Shown: positions 1 to 10,807, numbered from the stretch's first letter. The stretch is 64,000 nucleotides of DNA from Anthopleura xanthogrammica (GCA_964019055.1 OZ025217.1:8863966-8927965); one strand, 5' to 3'. Notes: generated from the sequence alone by a model not told the origin. Translations and numbers: made by a program.

Positions 1-879
1 AAAAAAATACTTTTGGGGTGGGAATGTTTGAGGCTATGGGGACCCGTGCGTACTTGCCAGAACTGATGTCCTAGCTACGCCCCTACACCCGCATTATCTA
101 CTAGTTTATTGCCTTGAAATGAGGAGGAATAATCTTTCTAGTGATTAATAGAATGGTTACCATATAGGCGGCGGACGAGGGGGCAAGGGTGCTATAGAGG
201 TCCCCCATTTGAAATTTAGGGGGGCTAAGCCCCTTTTTTACCCCCTTTTTACGCAAAGTTTTATACCCACAATTGTTGCGGCGATTTTGCTCACTTTGTT
301 TTATTTGCTTGTACGATATCTTCTGCTGCCCCTATTCCATTGTTTGTTTGCCGTTTATGACTCATTATTTTTATTGTTCTGTATTGAATAGGGCTTTAAT
401 TTTTTAAGCATTTAAGTTTGATTTTGAATATCTAAATCCACAGTTGATAACTAGTTTTGTCGAGTTATAAAGCAGAGTCGTCATGCGTTTGAACCAACAG
501 GTAATTTTTACTCTTTAATTGTGGGGTTCAGAATAGGAGTCCCTGGGCTTGTTGGAATCCAACTCAAAATAAATAATAGCCCATGGCATTGTCAAAGCTT
601 CGATAAGAAAACACATAACGTCACCAGACGGACCATTTCATGAAAGTAATAAAATTCACTGCAAAACCCAAAATATATTTCATCAACCGCACTCCACCGC
701 AAAAATTAGTAAATTCACCTCAAATCCAAAAGCCCAACGCATTGTCAAAAACACGGGTCGTGCCATGCTTATAATACTACTCGAATAGCTTAAGGAAAAA
801 AAAACTAAACCACTAAGTTTTTCATTAAACAGCAGCATAAATATAAGTAAGCCAAACCTTTCTCTCATCTCATCGCACT
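1..879. other. Gene-free left edge, repeat remnants
   Basis: I see no supported gene here. The first ~86 bases end in CTAGCTACGCCCCT, a common end of non-autonomous DNA elements, so this is probably the truncated end of a MITE. Around 170-240 a G-rich/C-rich stretch could fold on itself. The short open frames (for example 209-391) have biased composition and no domain signal. Confidence 0.4.
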
Positions 880-912
880 ACGCAGCTCTTTCAAGCAAGG
901 ACAAAGACCAAG
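842..912 (+). promoter_or_regulatory. Putative TATA box and 5' UTR exon of the SCRiP-like gene
   Basis: TATAAG lies at 842-847. About 30 bases downstream a pyrimidine-rich initiator-like stretch (870-885) could be the transcription start. The sequence then reaches a good splice donor (CAAG|GTACGTG, donor at 913). A 3' splice site follows at 1047-1048, after a T-rich tract, just upstream of the coding start. This gives a short non-coding first exon and a 136-base intron. No transcript evidence is available. Confidence 0.4.
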
Positions 913-1065
913 GTACGTGAAGGTTCTCATCATCAAAGGTACGTTCTGTGATGCTGAGTGTTCCAGCAGAAGATACCGTAATTCAAGGTGACCCAATTCA
1001 AGTGTGCTCCCAAATTCCACCATATTATATTTTTCATTTTTGTTTCAGTTGTACTGAGCTCAGCC

Positions 1066-4000
1066 ATGTCCAGGATGAACTTGTTTCTGCTACTGGTCGT
1101 TTTGGGGGTCATCTATGTGCAGATTGCCTACGCAGATCAAGGAGAGATGCTTGATCTGGTCTTGAATAAGCGCTGTAAGTTTTCTGTACTTTAACCATCA
1201 AGAAAATATGAACTCGATTAACAATGGTATCTCATCGATTTTCCCAATATTTTGTGTGCTAATAGGTATTGGCATGGGTCACTGATAACTAAAAGCAATA
1301 TTCATTCACCTGGGTTAAGACCTTTCTTTACGATAAAAACAGTCTGGTTTTCTTACTTAGGCTGTGTTCATGATGTATGACAGGGCCGAGGGGGGGGGGG
1401 GGGGGGGGGGGGAGGTGAAATTTAGGGGGGATCTGAAATTTTTATATCATTAACATGGGGGGGTGGGGGGTGGGGTTGAAATTTGTTGTCAGAATTGAGG
1501 GGGTATGTTGTGGTGTGGATAAATTTTTAACCTTTTTTACTATTTTTGGAGTGACTGCAAGGGGGGGATCTAAATAAAATTTTGTTGTTTAAAAATTCAA
1601 CTGCCCTCCCCTCTCCGCTGTATAACATTATGAATGCAGCTTTACTGACCTGATTTGCTGTTTTTTGAGCAATATTTTTTAAGGTGCCTTGCCATACTGA
1701 TTTGAGAAAGGAATTTTGAGGTTAGATTAAGATAGCTAAAAACACTTTTTCGTTTGGTTACAAGAAATAGTAAAATACATCTTTGCTTTTCAAAAAGGAC
1801 TAATTTCACGAATTTTACAGTCCTTCTCCGGCGTACAAACAGTTTTTGCTCCATTTTAAAATAGTCAAAATTTCAATTTCAGTTTCAATTGATTCTTTGG
1901 GTGCAATGCATTCATTTACTATACTTTCAAATAAAGTATCGAAAAATATTGGTAAACTTATTCTAATGCTGGATATATTGCCCCTATCAAAGCACGGTTA
2001 CGACAAACCAGAAATATTGCATTGAAATCGATTGAGCACAGACAATAGTTTCAAGGTAGCCAGGGAATTCGCTCAAGTGCTTGAAGGTTTCTTGTGCTTC
2101 TTCGAGTACGGGGGGTCGATATATCACTAGAACACGCCGATTGTGCGATGACGATAACAGCACTTTCCAATCAGAGCTCTCGAATGATACCTTCTCTCCC
2201 ACATCGATCTTGTAGACGTTGATCGAATCGTGAGCAGTACCGCCGCCACGAAGACCAAGACGCGGGAAATCAACAAGCTTGTAACCAGATTGCATCATCA
2301 TTACCCGTCAGCCAAGTCTCTGTCACTGCGACGAGATGAGCCTTGCATTCGCAAATGTAGTCATGGAAAACCGCTGCTTTGTTCTTGAACGACCGAATGT
2401 TCAAGAGGCACAAAGACAAAAGACGCCTTGACGCGACGAAATAATAGAATGAATATTGTTGTCTCCTGGACCAGTATTTAATTTGTAAACCAAATCACCA
2501 ATCAAAGGTAAATGGAAGTTTGCCACCGTGTTTGCATAAAACATGCACGGGCGCTTATGACCACGTAATCTTGACAAGCCAACGCTGCGGTATTTGGTAA
2601 GACTATGAGTCACGCCCGGTAGCCATCGAGGCTACCTGACTCTGATTAGTTTTAAACTAGCACTTTTCTTTTATATCTTACAATATTCAATTGTATTGAT
2701 CTAACAAAACCTGGTGTGAAATAGATTATTAGTGAATTATTATTAAGGCCCGCTGCGCTCGTGGTTCCACTTGAATTTGGATCATTTCCTGGCGCCATTC
2801 TATGTTCGATAAGAGTACAGATCATAGAAAAGCGACCTCAATTTGCTAAGTAGAACATATTGGCAGGGGCGGATTCAGGATTTTTGAGAGGGGGGTGACT
2901 GAGATCCCAAAACTTTTTTTTTATGGGGCAGAAAGCCGTGATGCCTGTTAAACGCGAGAAATGAGACAGCTTGAATGAAAAATGATATCAAAAATTGAAA
3001 AAAATGAAAAAAATCTAAAAAGCTGATGTCAAGATCAAAAATAAATATTCAACTGGCCAAAAAGGGGGGTGACTAATCACCCCCGTCACCACCCCTAAAT
3101 CCGCCCCTGATTGGAAAGAAAGTAACTTCAACTTATGGCGACCGAGCATTTTCTATTGCCGCGCCCAAGCTCTGTCATGATATTCCTGAAACAATAAAAA
3201 ATAAGAGCTAAACTGTCAAAAAGTTCAAATCTTTAGTTAAAACAAATCTTTTTAGAGTAGCTTTTGATTGAAACCTCGCTGATATCCAGATTCTATAATA
3301 TTTACATTTATTTTCCATATTTATATCTTAATTCTATAGTTATATTAGCTACAGACATATATTTGAATGTTTTATATATATATTATTATGTATATTATAT
3401 ATTTTATATATAATATCATATCCATAGTTCGAATCTTTGTAAATATCGTAAACGCAAATTATATTTATAGTGCAAACTGAAGCGGTACTATTAACCAAGT
3501 TTTTTCTGGTAATTAGGCCAACTTTCCTATGAACTTTCAGCCACAAAATGCATCGTAAATCTTCTTTCAGTGACGACGAAAAATTATAAGACAGATATAA
3601 TATTTGAAATGACGTTTCAAGCCATGAAAATCGATGGTTTTTTTAAGTATGGTGCTCCGCTAGCGAGGGCCTCCGCTATAAAGGCAGCACTTTCTCCAAA
3701 GTTATTTTAAGGCCTCGCACGGCCTCCCCATGATCAGCTCAACCAACTGAGCCAACCGGTTGGCGGTTAAATCATGATGCTGATGGAGGTTTATTTTCTG
3801 ATTGAATATTCACAGCTACTTGTGGGCTAGCATCCGGGATTTGTAAGTACTATCGCCAAGCTTGTGACCCGGGCTATCACCGCTGTTTTAACAGAAGATA
3901 TTCGTGTCGCAGGAATCGCGATAAATGTTGCTGGTACGTATCGTTTTTAATTCAATGTCCGTTTTTATACTAGAGTTATAAAACATCATGATACTTGCAT

Positions 4001-5604
4001 GCATTTCATTTGGTTTGAATTCAGGTTTGGTACGGCGTATCTCCTAAGTGACCTGGCTAAATACCATCATAAGATAAAGATAGAGATAAATAAAATATAT
4101 CTAACTCTAAAACTTCATTACCTCTGGATTATTCCAGTCTTCATTCCTTAATACTAATAATAATTATTATCAAAATTAAAACAATTATAAAAACAATAGT
4201 GGCAGGGGCAGCGGCAGGGGCAGTGGCAGTGGCAGTGGCAGTCGAGAGAGCTGACGCCCGACACCGATTTTTTGGCAAAATTCTTCGGTTGCGAAAAAAA
4301 TATTGGCAAATCAAAAGATATAATGGTTGCACACTAAATACTGTCAGTAACTAATAACGATTTTACTTTCTCTAGCCGTAACAGCCGTAAGACAAACACT
4401 GTTACAACCAGCACCACGATCACAACTAATTGTGAGCAAGCATCCGGGATTTGCAAGTACTATCGCCATGGTTGTGACACGGGTTATCACAGCTGTGTTA
4501 ATACTCTTAGTAGAAGATATGCGTGTCGCAGGAGTCGTGACAGATGTTGCTGGTACGTATTGTTTTTATTTCAATAATTACTGGCGAATAACTCCGTTAT
4601 TTCAGCATGTTATTATAATATTCTTGCAAACTCCTAATATTATTCACACCAGACGGCATGGACCTAGCCTCCTACGCAGACGCTCTTAGGGTCGTCACGC
4701 AATACTTCTCTCCCCACGGACGTTGCGTGACGACGTGACGACCCCAAGAACGTCTGCAAAGGAGGCTGGCATGGACCTGTCACCCTGTTAAGTTTGAATA
4801 GACCACTTACAGCACGTCGGAATGCAGCTCAATTTGGAGGACAAAACAATAGGTTCCAATTCTCAGGAGAGTGAAATTCTCTTTTTTTTTGTCCTCCAAA
4901 TTGAGCTGCTTTGATGTCACGTGAAAGGGGTCTATCTATAAGCCGTATTTTTGGACTATTTGGCGAATCTAATGCAAAATGAGAAAAACCTATTGTTTAA
5001 ATCATTTGTATTAGATTCGGCACATGCGATATGCGACGTCTAAACCGGGCCTAACAGGCTCGTAAATTCAAAACTACTCGATGATTTTTAGAATTGTTTT
5101 GCATTTACTTAAATATATAGGCAACATACTTTCAAAGTTTCATTTTCATTGAATCATTTTAAGGTTTTCAAACCTGAGCTTGAAATGAGGACAGTTCGGG
5201 GCCGTTAGTTTTGCTTGCCGCTCGTTTATTTGATTATTCATCGCTACGGTTATCTTTCACCACATACTCGTGCATTCCAGCGTGCTGTGTTGCCAGGCAT
5301 TATGTTTTCTGCAATCAAGCAATGCATTGACTGGCTCACACAGCATACTGGAATTGTTTTTTCAATGAATTTTTGCTTCCTCGCATTTGGGATATGAAGT
5401 TAAAAGGTATCGCGCCGAGAAAATTCCGTCGAGCCACCTTAAGCTGAATCGAGAGTGCTGACGCCAGACATCAATTTTTTTCATGAAATTCGTTGACAAA
5501 ATTCTTCGGTTGCAAAAAATGAGTGGCAAATCAAAAGATATAATGGTTGCACTCCAAATACTGTAGTAACTAATAACGATTTTACTTTCTCCAGTCGTAA
5601 CTAG
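1066..5604 (+). CDS. Secreted two-domain cysteine-rich peptide precursor, SCRiP-like (four coding exons)
   Basis: Coding exons: 1066-1174, 3816-3933, 4376-4552, 5595-5604 (stop TAG at 5602-5604). They total 414 nt (137 residues). All junctions have AG/GT signals and matching phases (1, 2, 2). Residues 1-23 form a signal peptide with a hydrophobic LFLLLVVLG core. A short acidic propeptide ends in a Lys-Arg cleavage site at 35-36. Two homologous domains follow. Cysteines of domain 1 are at 39, 46, 53, 60, 67, 74, 75, 76; of domain 2 at 95, 102, 109, 116, 126, 133, 134, 135. The spacing is C-x6-C-x6-C-x6-C-x6(or 9)-C-x6-CCC. The third C of each CCC is created across a splice junction. A basic then Thr-rich linker (77-94) joins the domains. 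Eight cysteines ending in CCC match my knowledge of cnidarian SCRiPs, some reported neurotoxic; a defensin-like antimicrobial role is the alternative. Two domains in one precursor is unusual. Start: 1066, with a second in-frame ATG at 1075. Confidence 0.75.
1380..1590. repeat. G-rich low-complexity repeat in intron
   Basis: A run of about 22 G (around 1390-1412) and several further G6-G8 blocks lie in the intron of the SCRiP-like gene. Similar G-rich blocks recur in the window, usually inside MITE-type elements, so this is probably a decayed element. Confidence 0.5.
1987..2640 (-). pseudogene. Degenerate LINE endonuclease fragment
   Basis: Read on the minus strand, one frame gives LLNIRSFKNK, then TETWLTG, then (after a frameshift) a GGG turn and VIYRPP. 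These are hallmarks of the apurinic-type endonuclease of CR1/L2/Jockey-like non-LTR retrotransposons: NIRS at the N-terminus, the catalytic E in TETWL, and the IYRPP strand. The frame is broken and no reverse transcriptase follows on this strand. It is therefore an internal relic inside the intron of the SCRiP-like gene. Confidence 0.65.
2830..3272 (+). pseudogene. Degenerate LINE reverse-transcriptase tail, split by a MITE
   Basis: After the MITE, codons from about 3132 read YGDRAFSIAAPKL, then an internal stop, then KKFKSLVKTNLFRVAFD and a stop near 3272. This is the typical C-terminus of CR1/Jockey-type LINE polymerases (YGDRAFS..APKLWN..P....FK..LKT.LF). A piece before the MITE (SDLNLLSRTY) is also typical. 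Orientation is opposite to the endonuclease relic at 1987-2640, so they are separate insertions or a rearranged one. Confidence 0.6.
2864..3109. mobile_element. MITE with CAGGGGCGGAT termini
   Basis: A 246 bp element with terminal inverted repeats (CAGGGGCGGATTCAGG at left, ATCCGCCCCTG at right), flanked by the direct repeat ATTGG (2859-2863 and 3110-3114). It contains no coding sequence. The same family occurs at 31076-31390 and 51314-51637. It interrupts the LINE tail, so it is younger than that LINE. Confidence 0.75.
3340..3430. repeat. AT-rich (TATA)n low-complexity stretch
   Basis: Almost pure A/T with alternating TATATA/ATTATAT, within the second intron of the SCRiP-like gene. No other structure is visible. 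Confidence 0.5.
3651..3762 (-). mobile_element. Degenerate tRNA-derived SINE
   Basis: On the minus strand the sequence starts with a tRNA-like A-box (TGGCTCAGTTGGTTGAGC, 3731-3757). It then runs into a tail with GGAGAAAGTGCTGCC that I associate with tRNA-derived SINEs. The B-box is weak. It sits just upstream of the first cysteine-rich exon. Confidence 0.5.
4195..4245 (+). repeat. (GGCAGT)n microsatellite
   Basis: Imperfect hexamer array GGCAGG/GGCAGC/GGCAGT, about eight units, in the intron between the two cysteine-rich domain exons. Confidence 0.7.
4666..4767. mobile_element. 102 bp foldback MITE (AGCCTCC termini) with 11 bp target duplication
   Basis: Near-palindromic element from AGCCTCCTACGCAGACG to CGTCTGCAAAGGAGGCT with an inner repeat around GGTCGTCACGCAA. 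It is flanked by perfect direct repeats GGCATGGACCT (4655-4665 and 4768-4778). The long target duplication suggests a Mutator-like source, which is inference. A related end pair is at 5980-6177. Confidence 0.75.
4799..4934. mobile_element. Foldback MITE, TAGACC...GGTCTA family
   Basis: Termini TAGACCACTT and AAGGGGTCTA enclose a hairpin built on GCAGCTCAATTTGGAGGACA and its complement. Related hairpins sit at 24037-24136, 35039-35125, 45437-45537 and 55955-56050. Other interiors with the same TAGACC ends are at 20591-20796 and 26956-27158. Confidence 0.65.
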
Positions 5605-5690
5605 GAAGCTACCAAGTTCACTGGCCGACGTAAACAAGAGATGATTAGATATCCATCTACTCAACAAGACTGACAAAAGATTAACGTAAT

Positions 5691-5721
5691 AATAAATTAA
5701 TATCAAAGATAACAAAATAAA
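5691..5721 (+). terminator. Poly(A) signals of the SCRiP-like gene
   Basis: AATAAA at 5691-5696 and again at 5716-5721, about 90-115 bases after the TAG stop at 5602-5604. This agrees with the last short exon ending the transcript here. Confidence 0.5.
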
Positions 5722-5979
5722 TTATTAATATTGATTCTTTTGGTAACGGCCAAGATAAGCAATGCATGAGGAACATTTATAATTTAGTTAAACAATCAAT
5801 AAAAGTTACGAAACGTCAAGACTGCTTTTGCTCATATAACTTGCACGTATTTTTTTTTCATGTCCAGCATTTGGGGGTGGGGGAGCGGAGGGGTCGGAAA
5901 ATAGCACTTTTTGCTGTTCTGAGTGAAGTTCGCTTTGTTTTAATAAAATGAGAAAAGTTAGGGTCTATACCTAGTTATA

Positions 5980-6177
5980 ACCTCCTCGGATCCGCAGGCA
6001 ACTCTACCCTACTCTCTAGCAAGCGCGGTTTTTAAAACTATATAGCGGGCTTCCTGTGCCAACTGAACGCGAGGGTACCTTCCACCATCGTGCTACTTCT
6101 TGCTGCTTCGTTCCCAGACTCCTAAACGGAGAGATGTAACAGCTAGAGAGAAAGCTAGAGGTGCCTGCAGAGGAGGC
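5980..6177. mobile_element. Foldback element with CCTCC..GCAGG ends
   Basis: The left end CCTCCTCGGATCCGCAGGCA is mirrored at the right by TGCCTGCAGAGGAGG, with no coding capacity between. The end sequence resembles the 4666-4767 element, so both may belong to one family. Confidence 0.45.
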
Positions 6178-6482
6178 TAAGCTAATCATTATTCATAGTC
6201 CCCTTTACAGTTCCCTGTGTCATCTTGAAAGGTAGCCATGTCTTTGCATCAAAGCGAGACGAACGGTGAAATAGCAATGATAGACCTTTTTCAACACCTT
6301 GAACAATTGTTCACGTCTCTATCATTGCAAGCCCACCAACCTAAACAAAAACGGCCAACCACCAATCATAATTGCGACACCGAAAAAAAAAAACGAACCT
6401 CATTTTAAGACTGATTTATCCACAGGCAACCCAGTAATAAATATGTTGCAAATGCACCTCAAAACACTGGAAACTGCATCTC

Positions 6483-6604
6483 ATAGGGTCTCAATTGTTA
6501 AAAAAATCTCATGCTTTTGGCAAACGTCACCCCCCCCCCCCAAGAGGGTCTCAATTGTTAAAAAAATTCTCATGCTTTTGGCAAACGTCATCCCCCCCCC
6601 CCCA
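6483..6604 (+). repeat. Two-copy 61 bp tandem repeat with poly-C
   Basis: The unit GGGTCTCAATTGTTAAAAAA...TTTTGGCAAACGTCA followed by a C10-C12 run occurs twice in succession. Confidence 0.75.
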
Positions 6605-6800
6605 TTCACAATTACTGTTCATGGTCTCTCTATATGGGGCATGCTGAAATTCAAGGGGGGAAATACATTCCTTTTATATGTCCATTTTGTATACTTTGAT
6701 TATAAATTTGATCACGATTGTAAGTTCAAAAGGTGCAATAGAGTGCTTACACTATGTCCATGAAATAAAATCTAAATAGTTACTACCTAATAGTTTTTAT

Positions 6801-6968
6801 TTAGTGACTATTAGTCACTATCACTCAACTGGAACAGCTTTAGTAACAATACACAAGGGAAATCAAATACTCAAGACAATAGAAAGATAATACTTTATTT
6901 AATAGAGGCATACTTTATTGTTACTGAAGCTGTTCCAGTTGAGTGATAGTGACTGATAGTCATTACTG
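6801..6968. mobile_element. Foldback element, ~50 bp arms
   Basis: The left arm (6801-6852, containing CACTATCACTCAACTGGAAC) is matched inverted at 6913-6968 (GTTCCAGTTGAGTGATAGTG). The ~60 bp loop is AT-rich. It is probably a non-autonomous DNA transposon. Confidence 0.65.
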
Positions 6969-7191
6969 TAAAGGGGGAGGGTCAAAATGTTTGATGCTTC
7001 CTAGATAAACAAAGCAGCCCTCTTTGACCTTCAAAAGATTTTTTGGGAAGACAGAAATTATTCCAACCAAATTAAACTTCAATATTTTCTTTATTATTCA
7101 ATGAAATATCATACAAATAGTGACATATATAGTCCAATAAATTTTTTTAATCACCAATACCAAACCAAAATTGTGCTTTTTTTCCAGTTGC

Positions 7192-7376
7192 TTTACTGCT
7201 ATTTTCATAAACATGCGAACTCAGTAGCTGCAAGCTGAAATTTGGTTTTTGGCTTCCGTCAATCAAAACTGATAAGTCGGTACCTTTTATATTTTTGACT
7301 GGCGGCAGTGAAAAACCAAATTCCAACGGGAAACTTGCAACTACAGAGTTCGCGTGTTTATGAAAATAGCAGTAAA
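7192..7376. mobile_element. Foldback element, ~60 bp imperfect arms
   Basis: TTTACTGCTATTTTCATAAA at the left end is mirrored by TTTATGAAAATAGCAGTAAA at the right end. An imperfect inner repeat extends the arms. No coding sequence. Confidence 0.7.
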
Positions 7377-7516
7377 AGCTGCCTTTTCTTACATTGTTTA
7401 GTCATTTTAATTGACAATTATCTTGCATGATTACAAAACACTCAAACCCTCTCTCCTCTTTTGTTGTTATTTTCCACTAGGTCTATGCAAGAGTGGGAAT
7501 GTCTTTATTCTAACTA

Positions 7517-8239
7517 CAGTAAACACCCAAGTGTAAGAACCTGGTGGTTAAGAACCTTTTGGATTTTAATACCCAAAATATAAGAACCTGTTTAGCCAAC
7601 CAAAGCCACAAGGTTCTTATATGAAGAGTCACTCTGAATAATGAAACAGTGCTGTAGCCAAAATGTGCGACTATAAAATATAAATTTGCTATACATTTGG
7701 CCCTTCCATAAGAATATCATTACAGAAATTACTGTCCTGAGAAGTTCTGATTAAGATACACATACTGATTAATAGTTAATTTTATAAAATAGTTCAGATA
7801 TAACGCGCGCTCTGATTGGCTGATAGCCGTGTTTACATGAGGCTATGTAAACACAGCAAGTTTCAATATTTTATAAAACATATAGAAAACGTTTTGCCAT
7901 GTTTACATAGCCTGATATAAACACTCAGGAAAGTTTGGGAGAAGTCTTGAGCTCTGTGTAAACCTCGCCTGTGGCTCGGTTTTACACAACAGCTCTCGAC
8001 TTCCCCCAAACTTCCCTCGTGTTTATTTCAGGCTATGTAAACATGGCAAACCTTTTCTATTTGTTAAATATTAAGGACCACACCCATGTTTCCTTGATGT
8101 TCTGGTCAAATAACAATAGCATTTCCCTTAAAGAAATTTTAAGAACCTATTTTGCCTAAATTGTCAGTAACTACCCCAGAATATAAGGACCTATTTTGCC
8201 AGACTTGATAATCTAGGTTCTTACACGTGGTGTTGACTG
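7517..8239. mobile_element. TA-flanked, CAGT-ended non-autonomous element with nested hairpin
   Basis: The left end TA-CAGTAAACACC...TGTAAGAACCT and right end AGGTTCTTACACG..GGTG..GACTG-TA form terminal inverted repeats with TA target sites (7515-7516, 8240-8241). These features resemble pogo/Tigger-type elements of the Tc1/mariner group. A second hairpin (7882-8060, arms around CCATGTTTACATAGCCTGA) appears to have inserted inside it. Confidence 0.6.
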
Positions 8240-8379
8240 TATAAATTTCTCACACAAAAAAGGTTTCACCTATCCCGGGTCAGTTTACCTGTAAGGAGTT
8301 ATAATTTTGGATTTTCTCCTTTTATCCAAATAAAAATATCATTGCATTTCCATGGTCGGCGGAGGGGAAGAGGCTAGTT

Positions 8380-8408
8380 TTATATATATATGTATATATA
8401 TATATACA
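8380..8408. repeat. (TA)n microsatellite
   Basis: Alternating TATATA over about 28 bases. Confidence 0.8.
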
Positions 8409-8545
8409 CCATCCTACTCTCTTATATTTTCCTATCTTATCCCAACCACTTTTTAGCATGCTCCAAGGTCCCTGATTTCTTAACTTTAAAATCCACCATC
8501 ATCTTGGTGTGTTCCTGCAGCTGTTCACTTCCAAGTATTCCCTCG

Positions 8546-8763
8546 TTTTTTTAATCAGCATCATCTTCACCAATCTGACCGTATATTATGATAACATATA
8601 TACTGTCCGATTGATAAGGATATCTGCCTTTGCACTTCTAATCTCGATCTTGCTCTTTTTCCTCTCATTTTTTATCAGCATCATCTTCACCAATCTGACC
8701 GTATATTATGATAACATATCATAAGGTCAGATTGATAAGGGTGTCCGCCTTTGCACTTGTAGG
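8546..8763 (+). repeat. 120 bp direct tandem duplication
   Basis: ATCAGCATCATCTTCACCAA and the following ~90 bases recur exactly 120 bases later (8554 and 8674), with slight divergence at the end of each copy. The open frame across it is a by-product of the repeat. Confidence 0.75.
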
Positions 8764-9280
8764 TAATCAGTGAGTGTTTAGTGTGCATGCACTAGGATAG
8801 TTTCAATGAAGGCAAGGTGGCTAACATGTAGGCATTACTGATAATATTAAGTACAATCCAAACCATCCTGTTGTGATAGCTATGTTACAGTAAGGTAATG
8901 TGAAGCCATGAATTTAGTTTGGTATTCTGAATATAGCTTAATGCAGGCTATCCGAGGGGGGCATGCACACACCATGCACCCATCCCCTGGATCTGCCCCT
9001 GGACACAAATTACAAATTACTAAGAGAAAGGCTTTTTTTTGTTTATATACTTATTTTTCATCCTCAAGTACACTGCTTGGGCTCCCTGTGCTTCAATCTG
9101 AATTGCTGGTTCTGCTCATACGCATACAATTTATACTGGACTTTCTTTCCTCTGCAACTTACACACAGAGGTTACACACCATATGGTTCGGCCTTTGTTT
9201 GGACCGTGATTCGTGAAATTAAAAACTATAAGCATAAGCTTCATGAATTTCATCCCCCCCCCCCCCCCCCACGTGATGTG

Positions 9281-9456
9281 CAGAGCTTTCAATAATATTT
9301 GGAGTAGACGGTCAATCCAAAAAAGTAGGGGTCCATATCCCCAAGGGGCCGTAACTTTATTTGGCAATGAATTAATTTTTTGTCAAAATAGCCGGCAGTT
9401 TAAGGTGAAGTATCCAGCGTTAAACCGCCGGTAGCCGCCTTTTATTGAAAGCTCTG
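9281..9456. mobile_element. MITE, CAGAGCTTTCAATAA termini, copy 1
   Basis: A 176 bp element begins CAGAGCTTTCAATAA and ends with its exact complement TTATTGAAAGCTCTG, flanked by GATGTG on both sides. The interior is shared with 11223-11400. A C17 run precedes it. Confidence 0.75.
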
Positions 9457-9866
9457 GATGTGTGATTTGCTTATTTTGAAGAATGTGAATTCTTAAAAAT
9501 TTGTATTACACATTGAATCCTTGTATCAAGTATCTATGTAAAAACTGCCATGATTCGTGATCAATACCCCTTGTGCCACCCTGTTTTTGTGCTGTCAATT
9601 ACAGATGTAAAAAATATGAAAAAAAAAACATTTTCACATGTGTTTGACAATATCAAATACAAACACTATCAGAAACATTACACAGTAAAACTTTTGCTCA
9701 TCATCAAAATTAATGCTACAGAGAAACTGTCATCTAAATCCATAAAAAAGTGGATAAGATGTAAATCCTACATGTATTGCCACCTTTAGAGTTCAAATTC
9801 TTTCATACACAAAATGTTTTTGTAGTCAAACAAACATTGCTGGCATGAGGTTTAGCTATCTCACAT

Positions 9867-10051
9867 CAAGGCTTGAAATAACAGCCAGTCAACTGACAAT
9901 GTCCAGCCAGAATTGGAACTTGTGGTCAATTCTTTGCCTTGGTGGTCATTTTGACCAGTAACATTCAGAAATGGGGTATGACCAAGCTAAAACTAATTTA
10001 GTTGGTCACTATGACTGACAACTGACCAGCCATTATGTATCTCAAGCCCTG
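9867..10051. mobile_element. Diverged CAGGGCT-type foldback element
   Basis: The left end CAAGGCTTGAAATAACAGCC and right end GGCTGG-like/CTCAAGCCCTG are inverted. They resemble the cleaner copy at 10844-10970. No coding capacity. Confidence 0.45.
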
Positions 10052-10195
10052 CACAATAACATAAACTATTATAACATAAACTATTATATTGACTACATAC
10101 CATCTTGTAACTGTAGACTTGAGTGCTAATGCCTTGCATGCATCCAGTCTGTCCATGCTGTATTAAAAACTGCATGTCCTCTTAGTGCAATCCTA

Positions 10196-10357
10196 GAGCT
10201 TGTTGGGAACCATAGGTTACGTGATTATTTCAAGAGTATTTAAAGACTGTTGAAATACTCTCGTCAACTGTGGTTCCCAACATGGAACAACAGAATAGCT
10301 GAAAAATTGATTCCTGCCAAAACCAAATGTTGAAAAATATGTTTTATTATCATAAAA
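10196..10357. mobile_element. Foldback repeat, copy 1 of a direct pair
   Basis: The sequence from GAGCTTGTTGGGAACCATAGG to TTATTATCATAAAA is repeated in the same orientation at 10644-10807. Each copy holds an inverted repeat (TTGGGAACCATAG versus CTGTGGTTCCCAA), so it is probably a MITE. Confidence 0.6.
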
Positions 10358-10643
10358 TACTGCATGTCCTATTAGTGCAATCCTATCCTGAAAGTAAAGC
10401 ATTGGATGATCTTTAAAGTTCATTTACTGCTTTAAGTGCAGGACTGGAATGCAGCACAAAATGCAAAGATGAATATTTCAACACAGAAGTGAGAAGAATT
10501 GCATTCCCTGAATTTCAATTTTACAGTAGTTGGTTTGGGTGTACTTTTTTTCCTATTACTTCTGCGGCATCACAGGGTGTCTTGCCAAGGCGGTGGTATT
10601 TTCCCAGGTTTAACATGCTGGTAAACTATCGGCCACTTGTTGG

Positions 10644-10807
10644 GAGCTTGTTGGGAACCATAGGTTACGAGAGTATTTCAAGAGTATTTCCAGACTGTTG
10701 AATTACTCTCGTCAACTGTGGTTGCCAACATGGAACAACAGAATAGCTGAAGAATTTATTCCTGTCAAAATCAAATGTTGAAAAAAAACTATTTTATTAT
10801 CATAAAA
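10644..10807. mobile_element. Foldback repeat, copy 2 of a direct pair
   Basis: Second copy of the 10196-10357 repeat, about 90 percent alike by eye. The inner inverted repeat is more complete here (GAGAGTATTTCAA versus TTGAATTACTCTC). Confidence 0.6.

Noticed and set aside
4432..4689. 85-residue plus-strand frame
   Set aside because: Out-of-frame shadow of SCRiP-like exon 3; the cysteine-rich frame with matching splice phases is the supported one.
6299..6763. 154-residue plus-strand frame
   Set aside because: Runs through a duplicated poly-C repeat, with no domain or plausible splice context.
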